In this document: in pieces, positions 9,081-17,942 of the stretch
Position numbering within the stretch: the first letter of the stretch is position 1
Layout: each line of letters opens with the position of its first letter
From: Oxalobacteraceae bacterium
GTDB lineage: Bacteria > Pseudomonadota > Gammaproteobacteria > Burkholderiales > Burkholderiaceae_D
Direction of reading: 5' to 3'
DNA length: 64,000 bases
Assembly (NCBI GenBank): GCA_021299035.1
Contig: JAJTGD010000013.1
Span: 62,001 to 126,000, forward strand
The notes under the pieces: model-generated
The model's database searches: none
The model's input: the letters and a program-made list of their open reading frames with translations, nothing else
What the model was told of the DNA's origin: nothing
Position numbers and translations under genes: made by a program

Positions 9081-10294
9081 TGGGCGTCCTTCGTCTCGCG
9101 CTTGTTGTCACGCGCTACCGTATTGCTACGCGTCACGCGTACCAGATCACCATCGTTTAAGAAACCGGCACCGGCCACCACAATCTCATCTTGCAGCGAA
9201 ATGCCTTCGGTAATCTCGACCTGGTCCTGCAGATAACGCCCGGTCTTCACCTTCAGCTGCGCCACGCGCCCATCGGGCTTGATCTGAAACACATAGCTAA
9301 ATCCATCGCGTACAACCACAGCCTGCTGCGGCAGCGTGACACCATTGCCGCTGCCGAGCGTAAATTCGCCGCGCGCAAACATACCGGGTTTAGCGGCAGC
9401 TCCACCGGAGACACTGGAAAGCAGATCGACATACACCAGTGCTGATCGGTTTTGCGGATTGACGGTGGGCCCGATCATGCGCACCTTGCCGTTCAAGCGC
9501 GTGCCGTTCGCGGCCACTAATGTCACGCTCGAGCCAACTCGTATGCGTGACAGCTCGCTCGCCATCACCTCGGCGCGCCACTCCAGCCTGCCCTTGCGAA
9601 TCATTCGAAATAGCTCGGTACCATTTGCAACGACTGCACCTACTGTCGCGCTACGTGAAGAAATAACACCACTATCCGGCGCGAGGAGTTGGGTGAACTT
9701 GAGGCGCAACTTTTGTGCGCTGACGTTCGCCTCAGCCGCTGCAACGCGAGCGCGCGCAGTTTGCTCAGCGGTGAGAAATTGATTGATCTGCTGGGTACTG
9801 ATGGCACCCGTATTGACTAAAGATCGTGCGCGCTCAGCATTCGAACTTGCTTCGGCGAGTGTCGCTTGGGCTTCCAGCAAAGCGGCATTGGTCTGGGCAA
9901 GATCGGCTTGCACGGTCTCATCAGAAAAACGCGCCAGGGTTTGACCGACACGCACAACATCACCGACATTCACCAGCACCTCGATCAAGCGCAGCCCATT
10001 GGCCTCGCTACCGATACTCGCCTCCTGCCAAGCGGCGATATCACCATTAGCCGCCAGTGTTTGCGAGAGGCGGGCTAGCTGTGGGCGGGCTGTGCTGACG
10101 GTCAATGCCGCCTTCGCTGTGGATGCGGGCTTGTTGGCTGCTACTTTGTCACTAGTCGCTTTGTCAGTCGCCTTGCTGCTCGGGGTGGGCAACAGCCAGA
10201 CGGCTAGCACCAGTAGCAACATCATGGCCAGACTTGCGACTGCCGGTCGCGGAACATGACGCGGGATCTGTCGGATCAAGTGCAAGGGATTCAT
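9077..10294 (-). CDS. RND efflux periplasmic adaptor (membrane fusion protein)
   Basis: A 405-residue HlyD/AcrA-type adaptor linking the RND permease to the outer-membrane channel. An N-terminal TM or signal anchor (about 18-36) precedes a Lys/Ala/Thr-rich linker. A lipoyl half-motif (GLRLIEVLVNVGDVVRVGQTLARF) brackets an alpha-hairpin (about 130-190), and beta-barrel and membrane-proximal domains follow (GMFARGEFTLG). There are 4-bp overlaps with both neighbours, consistent with translational coupling. No lipobox was seen, so it is anchored by its N-terminal helix. Confidence 0.93.
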   Translation of the reverse strand: MNPLHLIRQIPRHVPRPAVASLAMMLLLVLAVWLLPTPSSKATDKATSDKVAANKPASTAKAALTVSTARPQLARLSQTLAANGDIAAWQEASIGSEANGLRLIEVLVNVGDVVRVGQTLARFSDETVQADLAQTNAALLEAQATLAEASSNAERARSLVNTGAISTQQINQFLTAEQTARARVAAAEANVSAQKLRLKFTQLLAPDSGVISSRSATVGAVVANGTELFRMIRKGRLEWRAEVMASELSRIRVGSSVTLVAANGTRLNGKVRMIGPTVNPQNRSALVYVDLLSSVSGGAAAKPGMFARGEFTLGSGNGVTLPQQAVVVRDGFSYVFQIKPDGRVAQLKVKTGRYLQDQVEITEGISLQDEIVVAGAGFLNDGDLVRVTRSNTVARDNKRETKDAQ

Positions 10295-11772
10295 GGTTTC
10301 GGCTCCGAGAGGGCTTTATCGGATGATAGGGATGGTGTGGGTGATTGCCAGCCGCCACCAGCGGCACGGTACAACGCGATCCATGCCGAGATACGTTCAC
10401 GCTGCAGGCTGATGAGCGCGGTCTCTGCGCCGAGTTTGCTGCGACGCGCCTCCTCCAAATCGATCAGGCTGCCCAAGCCTTTTTCATAGCGTAGCTGGGC
10501 AGCATCGAGCGAGGTCATGAAACCATCGATAGCGATCTGAGCATCATCGCTGCGCGCCGCGATGCTATCGAGGTTGACCAGGCTTTCTTCGACCTCGCGT
10601 ACTGCACGTCGCACCGTGGCGCGGTACTCGGTGGCAGCTTCCTCATACCGGGCTGCAGCTGCAGCGATATTCGCGCGTCGCCGATCACCGTCAAAAATAG
10701 GCAAGCTCAGCGCAACAGGACCTACGCTCCAACTGTTCAGGTTGAATGTGCCATCGCCGGTCTCAAATCGATTGCGACCAATGTTTCCGGATAGCGATAG
10801 CCGCGGGTAGCGTCGCGCTTCTGCGCTGCCGACATCGCTACTCGCGGCAGCAACCTGCTGCGCGGCTGCGTAAACATCGGGACGTTGCGCCAGCGTCGCT
10901 GCCGGAAGCGCTGCCAAGGGTACCGGGGTCGGTAGTGGCAGCGTAGGGGGTACGCCGTCGAGTTTGGCTCGCAGGTCTCGTTCATCCAGACCGGTCAGCA
11001 TGACCAGCGCTTTGATATCCACATCACACTGTGCACGCAGTGCAGTCACACGGCTGCGGCCCTCTGCTGCACTGGCCCGCGCCAGCGCTGAATTTGCCGG
11101 CGGCTGAAAGCCCGCTTTTACTGCCAGCTCGGTCAGGCGCGTAATTTCTGTACGTGAGGCAGCATCAGCCTCTGCGACCATCTGCAAGCGCCTGCAGCCT
11201 CGCAAGGCGTAATATTGATTGGCCGTCTCTGCTGCCACCGAGACACGCGCTTCATGCCAATTGGCCTCAGCACCTTGTGTGCGGCGTTGTGCTGCATCGC
11301 GCGCCAAGCGGTTTGCACCAAACAGGTCAATCTCCCAACTGGCTTGCAACGAGCCCTGGTACACATTACCACCCGGGAAAGGCGGAAACGCGCTGCGGCG
11401 CTGCGCGCTAACGCCAGCATCCAGCGTTGGCTGCAATGCGCCACCTGCCGCCAGTCGTTCCGCATTGGCTTGCTCGATCCTCGAGCGCGCGGCACTCACG
11501 CTACTGCTCACGTTCTGGGCAGCATCGATCAGATCAATTAGCAGCGGGTCTTGTTGCTGTCGCCACCACTCAGCCAGGGCCGCCACTTGGCCGTCGTGTG
11601 CCAAGGCGCCCTCACCGGGCATAGGGGCGATCCACTGAGCGGGAGGGACAGGATCAGGCTTAGCCGTTGGCAGCAGCGCGCTGACGCTACCGCAGCCACT
11701 CAGTTGCAGGCACAGCAGTAGGGGTAAACAGAGCGCGCACCGAGCGCGGCTATGGGTGTGGATTAAACGCAT
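10291..11772 (-). CDS. RND outer-membrane efflux lipoprotein (NodT/TolC type)
   Basis: First gene of the efflux operon. The start at 11772 gives a lipoprotein signal peptide (CLPLLLCLQLSGC) whose lipobox Cys would be acylated; a longer reading to 11946 lacks any signal and is rejected. The mature protein shows two OEP repeats of long helices, with typical WEIDLFG and LSLPIFDGDRR motifs, as in NodT-family channels. It provides the exit duct for the pump encoded downstream. No regulator lies directly beside the operon. Confidence 0.92.
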   Translation of the reverse strand: MRLIHTHSRARCALCLPLLLCLQLSGCGSVSALLPTAKPDPVPPAQWIAPMPGEGALAHDGQVAALAEWWRQQQDPLLIDLIDAAQNVSSSVSAARSRIEQANAERLAAGGALQPTLDAGVSAQRRSAFPPFPGGNVYQGSLQASWEIDLFGANRLARDAAQRRTQGAEANWHEARVSVAAETANQYYALRGCRRLQMVAEADAASRTEITRLTELAVKAGFQPPANSALARASAAEGRSRVTALRAQCDVDIKALVMLTGLDERDLRAKLDGVPPTLPLPTPVPLAALPAATLAQRPDVYAAAQQVAAASSDVGSAEARRYPRLSLSGNIGRNRFETGDGTFNLNSWSVGPVALSLPIFDGDRRRANIAAAAARYEEAATEYRATVRRAVREVEESLVNLDSIAARSDDAQIAIDGFMTSLDAAQLRYEKGLGSLIDLEEARRSKLGAETALISLQRERISAWIALYRAAGGGWQSPTPSLSSDKALSEPKP

Positions 11773-11925
11773 TTTTTTCAAATCTGAAAACCGTGCGCAC
11801 GATACCAGAATCTCCCGTTCAATGACCGTGACGAGAGGAAGGATCCGAACCCAGGCGCAAGACTGGCGGGTGAGCGAATGATCGCGGTAACATGGGATCT
11901 CTGACTGTCGAAAAAGGAGCCTGTC

Positions 11926-12132
11926 ATGATGAAGAATGTCGGACACACAGACCGCGCCATCCGCGTGTTCATTGGCGCCCTGCTGATCTTGCTCTCGTTG
12001 CTGAACGTGATCGGCCCATGGGGATGGATCGGCTTATTGCCCATCGCCACCGGCCTGCTTAGATTCTGTCCAGCGTACACCGTACTTGGCCTGCGCTCAT
12101 GTCCGGTGGAGCAAAGCAGCGAAAGCGCCTGA
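11926..12132 (+). CDS. DUF2892 (YgaP-type TM) inner-membrane protein
   Basis: A 68-residue protein. It matches the short YgaP transmembrane family: NVGHTDRAIRVFIGALLI, then GWIGLLPIATGLLRFCPAYTVLG. Two TM helices form a hairpin, with the conserved FCPAY Cys-Pro just after the second. In larger relatives this module anchors a rhodanese domain, which is absent here. RBS-like AAGGAG precedes the ATG (alternative ATG three bases later). It is divergent from the efflux operon and followed by two palindromic repeats. Confidence 0.85.
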   Translation: MMKNVGHTDRAIRVFIGALLILLSLLNVIGPWGWIGLLPIATGLLRFCPAYTVLGLRSCPVEQSSESA

Positions 12133-12140
12133 GAGTGACC

Positions 12141-12212
12141 GCCGCTGGCTAGGCGTTGGTGCCGAAGACAGTACTGGACGTACGGCAAGGCGACACCAAC
12201 AACGCCAGCGGC
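12141..12212. repeat. 72-bp palindromic intergenic repeat, copy 1
   Basis: An imperfect nested hairpin. The outer arms GCCGCTGGC / GCCAGCGGC pair, then GTTGGTG / CACCAAC, then GCCG / CGGC around a core AGACAGTACTGGACGTACGG. It is followed by ATTTTTAT, so it could act as a terminator for the DUF2892 gene. Related to the copy at 12267 and to three copies at 29508-29781. Confidence 0.85.
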
Positions 12213-12247
12213 ATTTTTATAAACACCGAGCCTCTCATTAAAAATAA

Positions 12248-12265
12248 GCGTCGCTTATGCGACGC
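12248..12265. repeat. Short perfect hairpin between the two 72-bp repeats
   Basis: GCGTCGC-TTAT-GCGACGC, a 7-bp perfect stem with a 4-base loop, immediately before repeat copy 2. Confidence 0.6.
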
Positions 12266-12266
12266 G

Positions 12267-12338
12267 ACCGCTGGCTAGGCGGTGGTGCCGAAGACAGTAC
12301 TGGACGTACGGCAAGGCGGCACCAACAACGCCAGCGGC
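12267..12338. repeat. 72-bp palindromic intergenic repeat, copy 2
   Basis: Almost identical to the copy at 12141. The differences are compensatory in part (GGTGGTGCC pairs with GGCACC), which supports a conserved stem rather than simple sequence identity. Followed by ATTTTTAAT at the 3' end of the convergent UPF0114 gene, so it probably also helps end transcription there. Confidence 0.85.
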
Positions 12339-12342
12339 ATTT

Positions 12343-12831
12343 TTAATGGGAAGCTAGTGGTGGCTCTTTTCGGTTCAAGTTGCCTTTATCCATCTCATCG
12401 ATCGACATAAATGATTTCAGCAGATGGATGCCAGAAATCGCGACGATCGACGCAATCAGTTTCAGTTTCAGGCCACTAAAGTCCACTGTGCCCATCCAAT
12501 CCGGCCGATCCTTATGTGAGGCAACGTCGATCTTGGAGACGAAGTTTTCGTAGCCCGAGAAAATCACCATCAGCACCAGATTACCCGCCAACGACAAGTC
12601 GATCAGGGTCAACACCCACAGAATGACTTGCGACTCATCTGCACTGGCGACCAGCGGAAAGAAGTGAATCAACTCCTGAATGAATTTAAACATCAGGACG
12701 GCTAGGCTGCCGATCAAGCCCAGATAAAACGGCGCCATTAACCAGCGCGCACCGAAAATAATGCGCTCGAGCGGGCTTTCAAAGCGCTTTAGTCCGTGTT
12801 CGACGCTATCGAGTTGTTTATCAATTGGCAT
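12343..12831 (-). CDS. UPF0114/YqhA (TIGR00645) family membrane protein
   Basis: A 162-residue inner-membrane protein of the YqhA family, whose function is not established. Typical features are the N-terminal LERIIFGARWLMAPFYLGLI, TM segments at about 25-50, 70-95 and 125-145, and the GYENFVSKID motif after TM2. The start is affected by a 35-bp tandem duplication that carries a second copy of the ATG and the first ten codons upstream, out of frame. I keep ATG 12831 because only it reads through the gene. No clear SD is visible. Confidence 0.88.
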   Translation of the reverse strand: MPIDKQLDSVEHGLKRFESPLERIIFGARWLMAPFYLGLIGSLAVLMFKFIQELIHFFPLVASADESQVILWVLTLIDLSLAGNLVLMVIFSGYENFVSKIDVASHKDRPDWMGTVDFSGLKLKLIASIVAISGIHLLKSFMSIDEMDKGNLNRKEPPLASH

Positions 12832-12868
12832 AATTCGACGCTATCGAGTTGTTTATCAATTGGCATAA
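12799..12868. repeat. Perfect 35-bp tandem duplication over the start of the UPF0114 gene
   Basis: Units 12799-12833 and 12834-12868 are identical. Each contains the start codon and the codons for MPIDKQLDS on the minus strand. Because 35 is not a multiple of 3, initiation at the upstream copy (12866) gives a frameshifted peptide of about 24 residues. The duplication therefore creates an overlapping decoy start. Confidence 0.9.
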
Positions 12869-12991
12869 GGCTTGAATGTCGGTGATGGAAGCGTGAAAGG
12901 ATACTACCTTTATATCACTTGCTTAAATCGAGCCGTCGCTCGTCTCAGCAGCGCGCCAAGCACCGAGGCTTTAGTGCGCTGCCGAGGCGCA

Positions 12992-13939
12992 TTAGATTCG
13001 GATGCCCTCGATCTCGATCAAGCGCGCCAAGCTGTCTTCCAAAATCCCTCGCGCCATACCCGCCGATTGATTCAGCTGCGCATGCAGCTGCGCATCTTCG
13101 ACGTTGCGGCTGGCACATTCACTACTGTACTGCTCGAAAGCCGCCAGATTAATAATCAGCTCTGCCAAGTGGTTCGGGCATTCACAGGCAATGGTTCCCG
13201 ATAAAGTCGCCACGCGAGCCAGCTGGGCATTATCGAAGCGACGCGGCCTACTCGTGACGGCTGCGGGGATCGGTGTTGTTTGCGTTGTGCCCAGGGTTCC
13301 GCTCGGTAGGGCGCGACATGCACGATGCACCTCTGAAGCAGTGACCAGCCCTTTGAGGCAAATAATGCCGGCGCGCTCCAACTGCTCTATTGAGGCACGG
13401 GTCGAGAATTTATAGAGCACCAAGGCGTTGATGCCACCGGTGTCGAGTAGCGCACGTCTGACCTGATCGAGCGATTTTTCATTGATCGTCACAATATCGA
13501 ACACCACGACATCCGCCTGCTTCTCGCCGGTCGCTGAGCGATGCGCATCATTACGATCAACGATCTCGATATCCTCGAAACGCAGCAAGTCGCGACCGAG
13601 TCTCACTCGAAGCGCGTCGTCTAGAAACATCACGCGGCGCCTGAAGCGCGGCGGCGCCTTCTGCTCGACCACCGCACTACCAGAGGCGCTTAACAATTCT
13701 TTGAGGCGATCTATCGATAGCTTTGCAACGCTGCTCACCGCATGGCCGCGCTCAGTCAATTGCTTCACCAAAGAGACCTTCAAGATGTCGACCTCTGAGT
13801 ACAAGCGTCGGCCCGTCTCTGTGCGCCCCGGCACGATCAGCTCATAACGCCGCTCCCAAACCCGCAAGGTTTCCGGATGCATGTGGGTGCGGCGTGCGAC
13901 GACGCCGATGCTGTACTGATGCTTACTGTCTGCGTCCAT
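12992..13939 (-). CDS. MerR-family transcriptional regulator
   Basis: A protein of about 315 residues. The N-terminal MerR winged helix is clear: YSIGVVARRTHMHPETLRVW, RRYELIVPGR, and RLYSEVDILK. The remaining about 200 residues have a Rossmann-like segment (ADVVVFDIVTINEKSLDQVRRALL...ALVLYKFSTRASIEQLERAGI) in the position where CarH/LitR-type regulators carry a B12 domain. No DxHxxG cobalamin motif is visible. Start 13939 has a good SD (GAGG, 6 nt); a longer frame to 13996 adds only a polar leader. It is divergent from an exported-protein gene across an AT-rich gap. Confidence 0.85.
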   Translation of the reverse strand: MDADSKHQYSIGVVARRTHMHPETLRVWERRYELIVPGRTETGRRLYSEVDILKVSLVKQLTERGHAVSSVAKLSIDRLKELLSASGSAVVEQKAPPRFRRRVMFLDDALRVRLGRDLLRFEDIEIVDRNDAHRSATGEKQADVVVFDIVTINEKSLDQVRRALLDTGGINALVLYKFSTRASIEQLERAGIICLKGLVTASEVHRACRALPSGTLGTTQTTPIPAAVTSRPRRFDNAQLARVATLSGTIACECPNHLAELIINLAAFEQYSSECASRNVEDAQLHAQLNQSAGMARGILEDSLARLIEIEGIRI

Positions 13940-14195
13940 CTTGACCTCGGTCTCGGGATATTGCCTTTGCGAGGAAACCGGCCAGTCGGTTTGCAAAGGT
14001 TCTGTTTATATTTATGGGGCAACTGACCTGATATTAGCACTCCGCGCGGGAATTTCTCAATAAATTCTCGACACCTCCGGTGAAATATTTTATTTTAAAT
14101 AACTTTAATCTCTAAATTGACCCTATTATTGTGGTCTTAATTGAAACTTTTTAGCCTTTTGTCCGGATTGTTTTAGTTTTTGTTTAAATTAGATA

Positions 14196-14223
14196 TTGAC
14201 ATAAGCTGTTCAGGTGATAAAGT
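14196..14223 (+). promoter_or_regulatory. Candidate sigma-70 promoter for the exported protein gene
   Basis: TTGACA (14196-14201), 16-nt spacer, TAAAGT (14218-14223), about 55 bp before the ATG at 14279. It sits in the AT-rich 13940-14278 gap, which otherwise holds no gene. Confidence 0.4.
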
Positions 14224-14278
14224 TCACTCAGTTGTTTTACTTCGCACTTACTTTCCCCCTAATTTGATGGAGTACCCC

Positions 14279-14701
14279 ATGTTCAAGAACCTCGTAATTG
14301 TCGCAGCACTCGCCTCGGCTTCAACTGCATTTGCGGGCAACTCGCAAAACGCCGCCATCATCTCCGACAAAGAAGAAATCATCACTGTCGTAGTGGCCGA
14401 GAACACCTGGGCAGTCGTTGCAACCAATAGCAACAAGGGCCTGACCAAACTGCGCGAGTTTCATGACATGGGCGATGCTGGCGTTCAGCAAATTGATTAC
14501 GTCGTCAATTGCAGCAACCGCAAACTGTCGATGGCCGACTTCAGGGTCCTGAAGGGCATGGCGACACAAAATGCGAAAGATTCTGAGCGTGAAGTTGCTG
14601 ATTTAAGCTTTTATCAGCCGGTGATCCAGCACGACATCAACATCGTTGATAATGTCTGCGGTGGCAAATTGGCGATGGGTAAAGCCTCTTCGGTCAACTA
14701 A
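14279..14701 (+). CDS. Exported small protein, possibly surface-adhesin E-like
   Basis: A 140-residue protein with a clean Sec signal peptide (NLVIVAALASASTAFA, cleavage near residue 19) and a GATGGAG SD before the ATG. The mature part resembles surface-adhesin E-type domains: a WAVVATNSNKGLTKLREFHDM strand pair, a conserved Cys near VVNCSNRK and another near DNVCGGK that could form a disulfide. The similarity is weak and judged by eye. Strong promoter, SD and terminator suggest a highly expressed monocistronic gene. Confidence 0.78.
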   Translation: MFKNLVIVAALASASTAFAGNSQNAAIISDKEEIITVVVAENTWAVVATNSNKGLTKLREFHDMGDAGVQQIDYVVNCSNRKLSMADFRVLKGMATQNAKDSEREVADLSFYQPVIQHDINIVDNVCGGKLAMGKASSVN

Positions 14702-14712
14702 GACCTCCATGC

Positions 14713-14744
14713 AAAACGCCGCCTGATTTATTGGCGGCGTTTTT
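14713..14744 (+). terminator. Rho-independent terminator
   Basis: AAAACGCCGCC, 9-nt loop, GGCGGCGTTTTT: an 11-bp perfect stem with a U tract, 12 bp after the exported-protein stop. Confidence 0.93.
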
Positions 14745-14823
14745 GTTTTTGGGGTGTACGTTTTGCTACGCGTAAGCAAAACGCTGTCCGACTAATTTTC
14801 TGCTCGACCAGTTTTCTGCACAC

Positions 14824-15186
14824 TTATTGCTGATGCTGGTACTCCAGCAGGTGTGCCAGGTCAACATATTGAAGCGCATTAATATGCGTGCTTTCCAAGA
14901 CCACGTTGGGTGCGACGCCCGCATCAAATGCCTCTTTCCATCGCAGTGCACACAGACACCAGCGGTCTCCTGCAACCAGCCCTGGAAACCGATATTCCGG
15001 GCGTGGCGTCGACAAATCATTACCGCGTTGGCGCGAGAATGTCAGAAACTCATCCGTCACCTCTGCGCAGATAACATGCGAACCTCTGTCAGTGGCATCG
15101 GTATTACAGCAGCCGTCACGGTAGTAGCCCGTCATCGGCTCTGTGGAACACACTTGCAGCGGCGTACCGAGTACATTGATGGCCAT
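14824..15186 (-). CDS. DUF2237 family protein
   Basis: A 120-residue protein. It is recognised by the DUF2237 pattern NVLGTPLQVCSTEPMTGYYRDGCC, then DRGSHVICAEVTDEFLTFSRQRGNDLSTPRPEYRFPGL, GDRWCLCALRWKEA and the C-terminal HINALQYVDL. Several invariant Cys residues (GCC, WCLC) are present. The family is widespread and its function is unknown. It is divergent from the MORN-repeat gene. Confidence 0.9.
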   Translation of the reverse strand: MAINVLGTPLQVCSTEPMTGYYRDGCCNTDATDRGSHVICAEVTDEFLTFSRQRGNDLSTPRPEYRFPGLVAGDRWCLCALRWKEAFDAGVAPNVVLESTHINALQYVDLAHLLEYQHQQ

Positions 15187-15215
15187 GACGCATTTTCCTT
15201 TAACGAGACATCACT

Positions 15216-15707
15216 ATGAACAAACTGCTAAGACTATGGTTATTGTTGGTGTGTGTGGCGCTGCCCAATCTTCTACTCGCGCAGGAAAGTAGCTGGATCA
15301 CCGATAAAAAAGGTTGCAGGATAGCGAATCTTGCGCCACAAGATGGCGAGAGCGCGGATTGGACCGGCCCTTGCCGCCAGGGTCTTGCAAACGGCGATGG
15401 TACGCTGACCTGGTCGATGTCTGGTGTCGTGACCGAAATTTACCAAGGGAGTATGGTCGATGGCTATGCCGAGGGTCAGGGAAAACTCTGGCGACGGGGC
15501 GGCGCCTATGTCGGCGAGTGGAAACGCAGCATGCAACACGGCCGCGGCCGCTACGAGGATGAAGACGGCAGTTGGTACCAGGGAGAATGGGCCGAAGGCG
15601 TACCGCATGGCGTCGGCAAAATGCGAACGCCGGATGGCCAAGTGTTGGAAGGCAACTGGATTCACGGCGATCTCGAGGCGCCCGACGCGATGCCCAATAA
15701 AACCTGA
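15216..15707 (+). CDS. Secreted MORN-repeat protein
   Basis: A 163-residue protein. A Sec signal peptide (WLLLVCVALPNLLLA, cleavage before QES) is followed by a Cys pair (KGCRI, GPCRQG) and about five MORN repeats: GLANGDGTLTW, YAEGQGKLW, GGAYVGEWKRSMQHGRGRY, GSWYQGEWAEGVPHGVGKM, GQVLEGNW. MORN repeats form extended beta-hairpin surfaces for protein or lipid contacts; no enzymatic domain is present. Periplasmic or exported localisation is inferred from the signal peptide. Confidence 0.88.
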   Translation: MNKLLRLWLLLVCVALPNLLLAQESSWITDKKGCRIANLAPQDGESADWTGPCRQGLANGDGTLTWSMSGVVTEIYQGSMVDGYAEGQGKLWRRGGAYVGEWKRSMQHGRGRYEDEDGSWYQGEWAEGVPHGVGKMRTPDGQVLEGNWIHGDLEAPDAMPNKT

Positions 15708-15749
15708 CTCAGTCAGTCCAATTCGATCTAACCTAACCGCCTGAACTCA

Positions 15750-16997
15750 GTGCAAGCAACGCAGCATAGCGATGTGGTTGTGATTGGCGCCGGCATTGTT
15801 GGCACTACGCTCGCGCTCAAGCTGCAAGAGCACGGCCATGCTGTCACCTTAATCGATCGCGATCACCCGGGTGCAGCGACCAGTTTCGGTAACGCCGGGC
15901 TGATCGAACGTTCGGCCGTTTTTCCGTATGCATTTCCGCGCGACCTTCGCACCTTGCTGGCCTATGCATTGCAGCGGTCCCCCGCCGCGCATTATCACTG
16001 GCAGGCTCTACCTTCCCTACTCCCTTATCTCGGTGCTTATTGGCAGTACTCATCTGCGCGCAATTATCCGGCCGCGATTATGGGCGCGCTGCCCTTGATC
16101 GAGCATAGTTGGTCAGAACACGTACCGCTGATAGAAGCGGCTGGCGCAAGTGCATTAGTGAATCAACATGGATGGATCAAGGTTTGGCGCAGCGCGCGCG
16201 CTGAGCGTATCGCTTTGCGGCAAGCAGAACAAAGCCGCGACTACGGATTAAGCGTGCGAGTGTTGTCGAGTGCAGAGCTACGAACGGCAGAACCTAACCT
16301 GAGTGCGGTCGCTCAAGGCGGTGTGCATTATCCGGATTCGCGACAAATTCAAGACCCGTATGACCTCACGCTGGCCTACTTGAAGTTGTTCGAGCAACGT
16401 GGTGGCCGCTTTCTGCGGGGTGATGCTGAAACACTGATCGCCGATGGTGACGGCTGGCAGATCAATACCAGCATTGGCAAGGTTCACACAGCGCAGGCTG
16501 CGATTGCATTGGGCCCATGGGGCGAATCGCTAGCACGTCGCCTGGGCTACCGTTTGAACATGGGTGTCAAGCGTGGCTACCATATGCATTTCGATAGCAG
16601 CACTGCATCGCTCTCGCATGTGGTGGTCGATGTGGACAATGGCTACGCGCTGGCACCGATGAAAAAAGGGATACGCCTAACCACGGGTGCCGAGTTTGCC
16701 CGACGCGACGCCCCATCCACCCCGGTCCAGCTCGAAACACTCGAGCCCATCGCACGTCGCCTTCTGCCTATTGGCGCCCGCATGGAGGCCTCGCCTTGGC
16801 TAGGGGCGCGCCCTTGCACCGCAGACATGCTGCCCGTGATCGGCGCTGCGCCGGCGCATCGGGGCTTATGGTTCTGCTTTGGTCACGCACATCATGGTCT
16901 GACGCAAGCAGCGTCAAGTGGCCGACTACTGGCAGAAATGATTAGCGGCAAAGACACCTACATCGACCCGAAGCCTTATCGCGTAGAGCGGTTTTGA
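15750..16997 (+). CDS. FAD-dependent D-amino-acid dehydrogenase-like oxidoreductase (DadA family)
   Basis: A 415-residue DAO-family flavoprotein. The N-terminal dinucleotide fold is VVVIGAGIVGTTLALKLQEHGHAVTLIDRD; the GAATSFGNAGLI loop is typical of DadA. The C-terminal GLWFCFGHAHHGLTQAASSGRLLAEM closes the FAD site. It would oxidise a D-amino acid or related secondary amine and pass electrons to a membrane acceptor. GTG start at 15750. No alanine racemase or permease lies beside it, so the substrate is open. Confidence 0.88.
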   Translation: MQATQHSDVVVIGAGIVGTTLALKLQEHGHAVTLIDRDHPGAATSFGNAGLIERSAVFPYAFPRDLRTLLAYALQRSPAAHYHWQALPSLLPYLGAYWQYSSARNYPAAIMGALPLIEHSWSEHVPLIEAAGASALVNQHGWIKVWRSARAERIALRQAEQSRDYGLSVRVLSSAELRTAEPNLSAVAQGGVHYPDSRQIQDPYDLTLAYLKLFEQRGGRFLRGDAETLIADGDGWQINTSIGKVHTAQAAIALGPWGESLARRLGYRLNMGVKRGYHMHFDSSTASLSHVVVDVDNGYALAPMKKGIRLTTGAEFARRDAPSTPVQLETLEPIARRLLPIGARMEASPWLGARPCTADMLPVIGAAPAHRGLWFCFGHAHHGLTQAASSGRLLAEMISGKDTYIDPKPYRVERF

Positions 16998-17220
16998 TCG
17001 TGGCTCTCGGTGGTGAACGAGACTCGCAGAGCTTGTAATAGAGATCGTGGCGAAGATCGAAACTGGCGTCAAACAATCAACAGGTCCCCGACCGAGATTT
17101 TATGTTGACTAATTACGTTGGCGTATCATCCCCAATTAATGACTCGCCAGGGAAGTAGCGAGCAGTTAATCGCTAGGACTCTGACAGCGTAGCTAGCGCC
17201 TACTGAAGTAACTAATACTC

Positions 17221-17832
17221 ATGATGAAGCAAACCATTATTACCCTGGATATGGAAGGCGTACTGACGCCGGAGGTCTGGATTGCCGTCGCCGAAAAAAC
17301 AGGGATTGCCGAGCTGCGCCGTACGACGCGCGATGAGCCTGACTATGACAAGCTGATGAAAGGCCGTCTCGCGCTGCTCGATCAGCACGGCCTTAAGCTG
17401 TCGGATATTCAGTCGGTGATTGCGACCCTGCCACTGCTCGATGGCGCAAAGTCATTCATGGACAAGCTGCGGGCCGAGTTTCAGGTCGTGATCCTGTCCG
17501 ACACCTTCGAGCAATTCGCGTCACACTTCATGCGTCAGTTGGGTATGCCGGCCCTGCTATGCCATACGCTGATTATCGAAAATGATCGAATCACCGACTA
17601 CCAATTACGTATACCCGATCAAAAACGCAAAGCAGTTGCTGCATTCAAGGGTTTGAATTACCGGGTGATTGCCGCCGGTGACTCATTTAATGACACCACT
17701 ATGCTGGCAGAAGCCGATGCCGGCTTCCTGTTCCATGCGCCGCAGAATGTGATTGCACAATTTCCGCAATTTCAAGCGGTGGATGACTTTGACGATTTGC
17801 TGCACCTGATTCTGAATGCAGCGCAATCGTAG
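17221..17832 (+). CDS. thrH: ThrH: phosphoserine phosphatase / homoserine phosphotransferase
   Basis: A 203-residue HAD-superfamily enzyme. The signature TLDMEGVLTPEVW holds the nucleophile Asp and the ThrH-specific DMEG in place of the usual DxDxT. Motif II is LSDTFEQF, and motif III/IV is AAGDSFNDTTMLAEAD. Known ThrH hydrolyses phosphoserine and can transfer phosphate to homoserine. Usual length is about 205. It stands alone, with a 220-bp upstream gap where I saw no convincing promoter. Confidence 0.93.
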   Translation: MMKQTIITLDMEGVLTPEVWIAVAEKTGIAELRRTTRDEPDYDKLMKGRLALLDQHGLKLSDIQSVIATLPLLDGAKSFMDKLRAEFQVVILSDTFEQFASHFMRQLGMPALLCHTLIIENDRITDYQLRIPDQKRKAVAAFKGLNYRVIAAGDSFNDTTMLAEADAGFLFHAPQNVIAQFPQFQAVDDFDDLLHLILNAAQS

Positions 17833-17942
17833 TAGTCGCACGTATAACATAGCGCTGACTGTGTTGGTGGCAACTGGCTACCGGTCTCTATCATCGGTAT
17901 CGATCATCGCGCTCCATCACGACGACTAGCCAGACAATTCAG

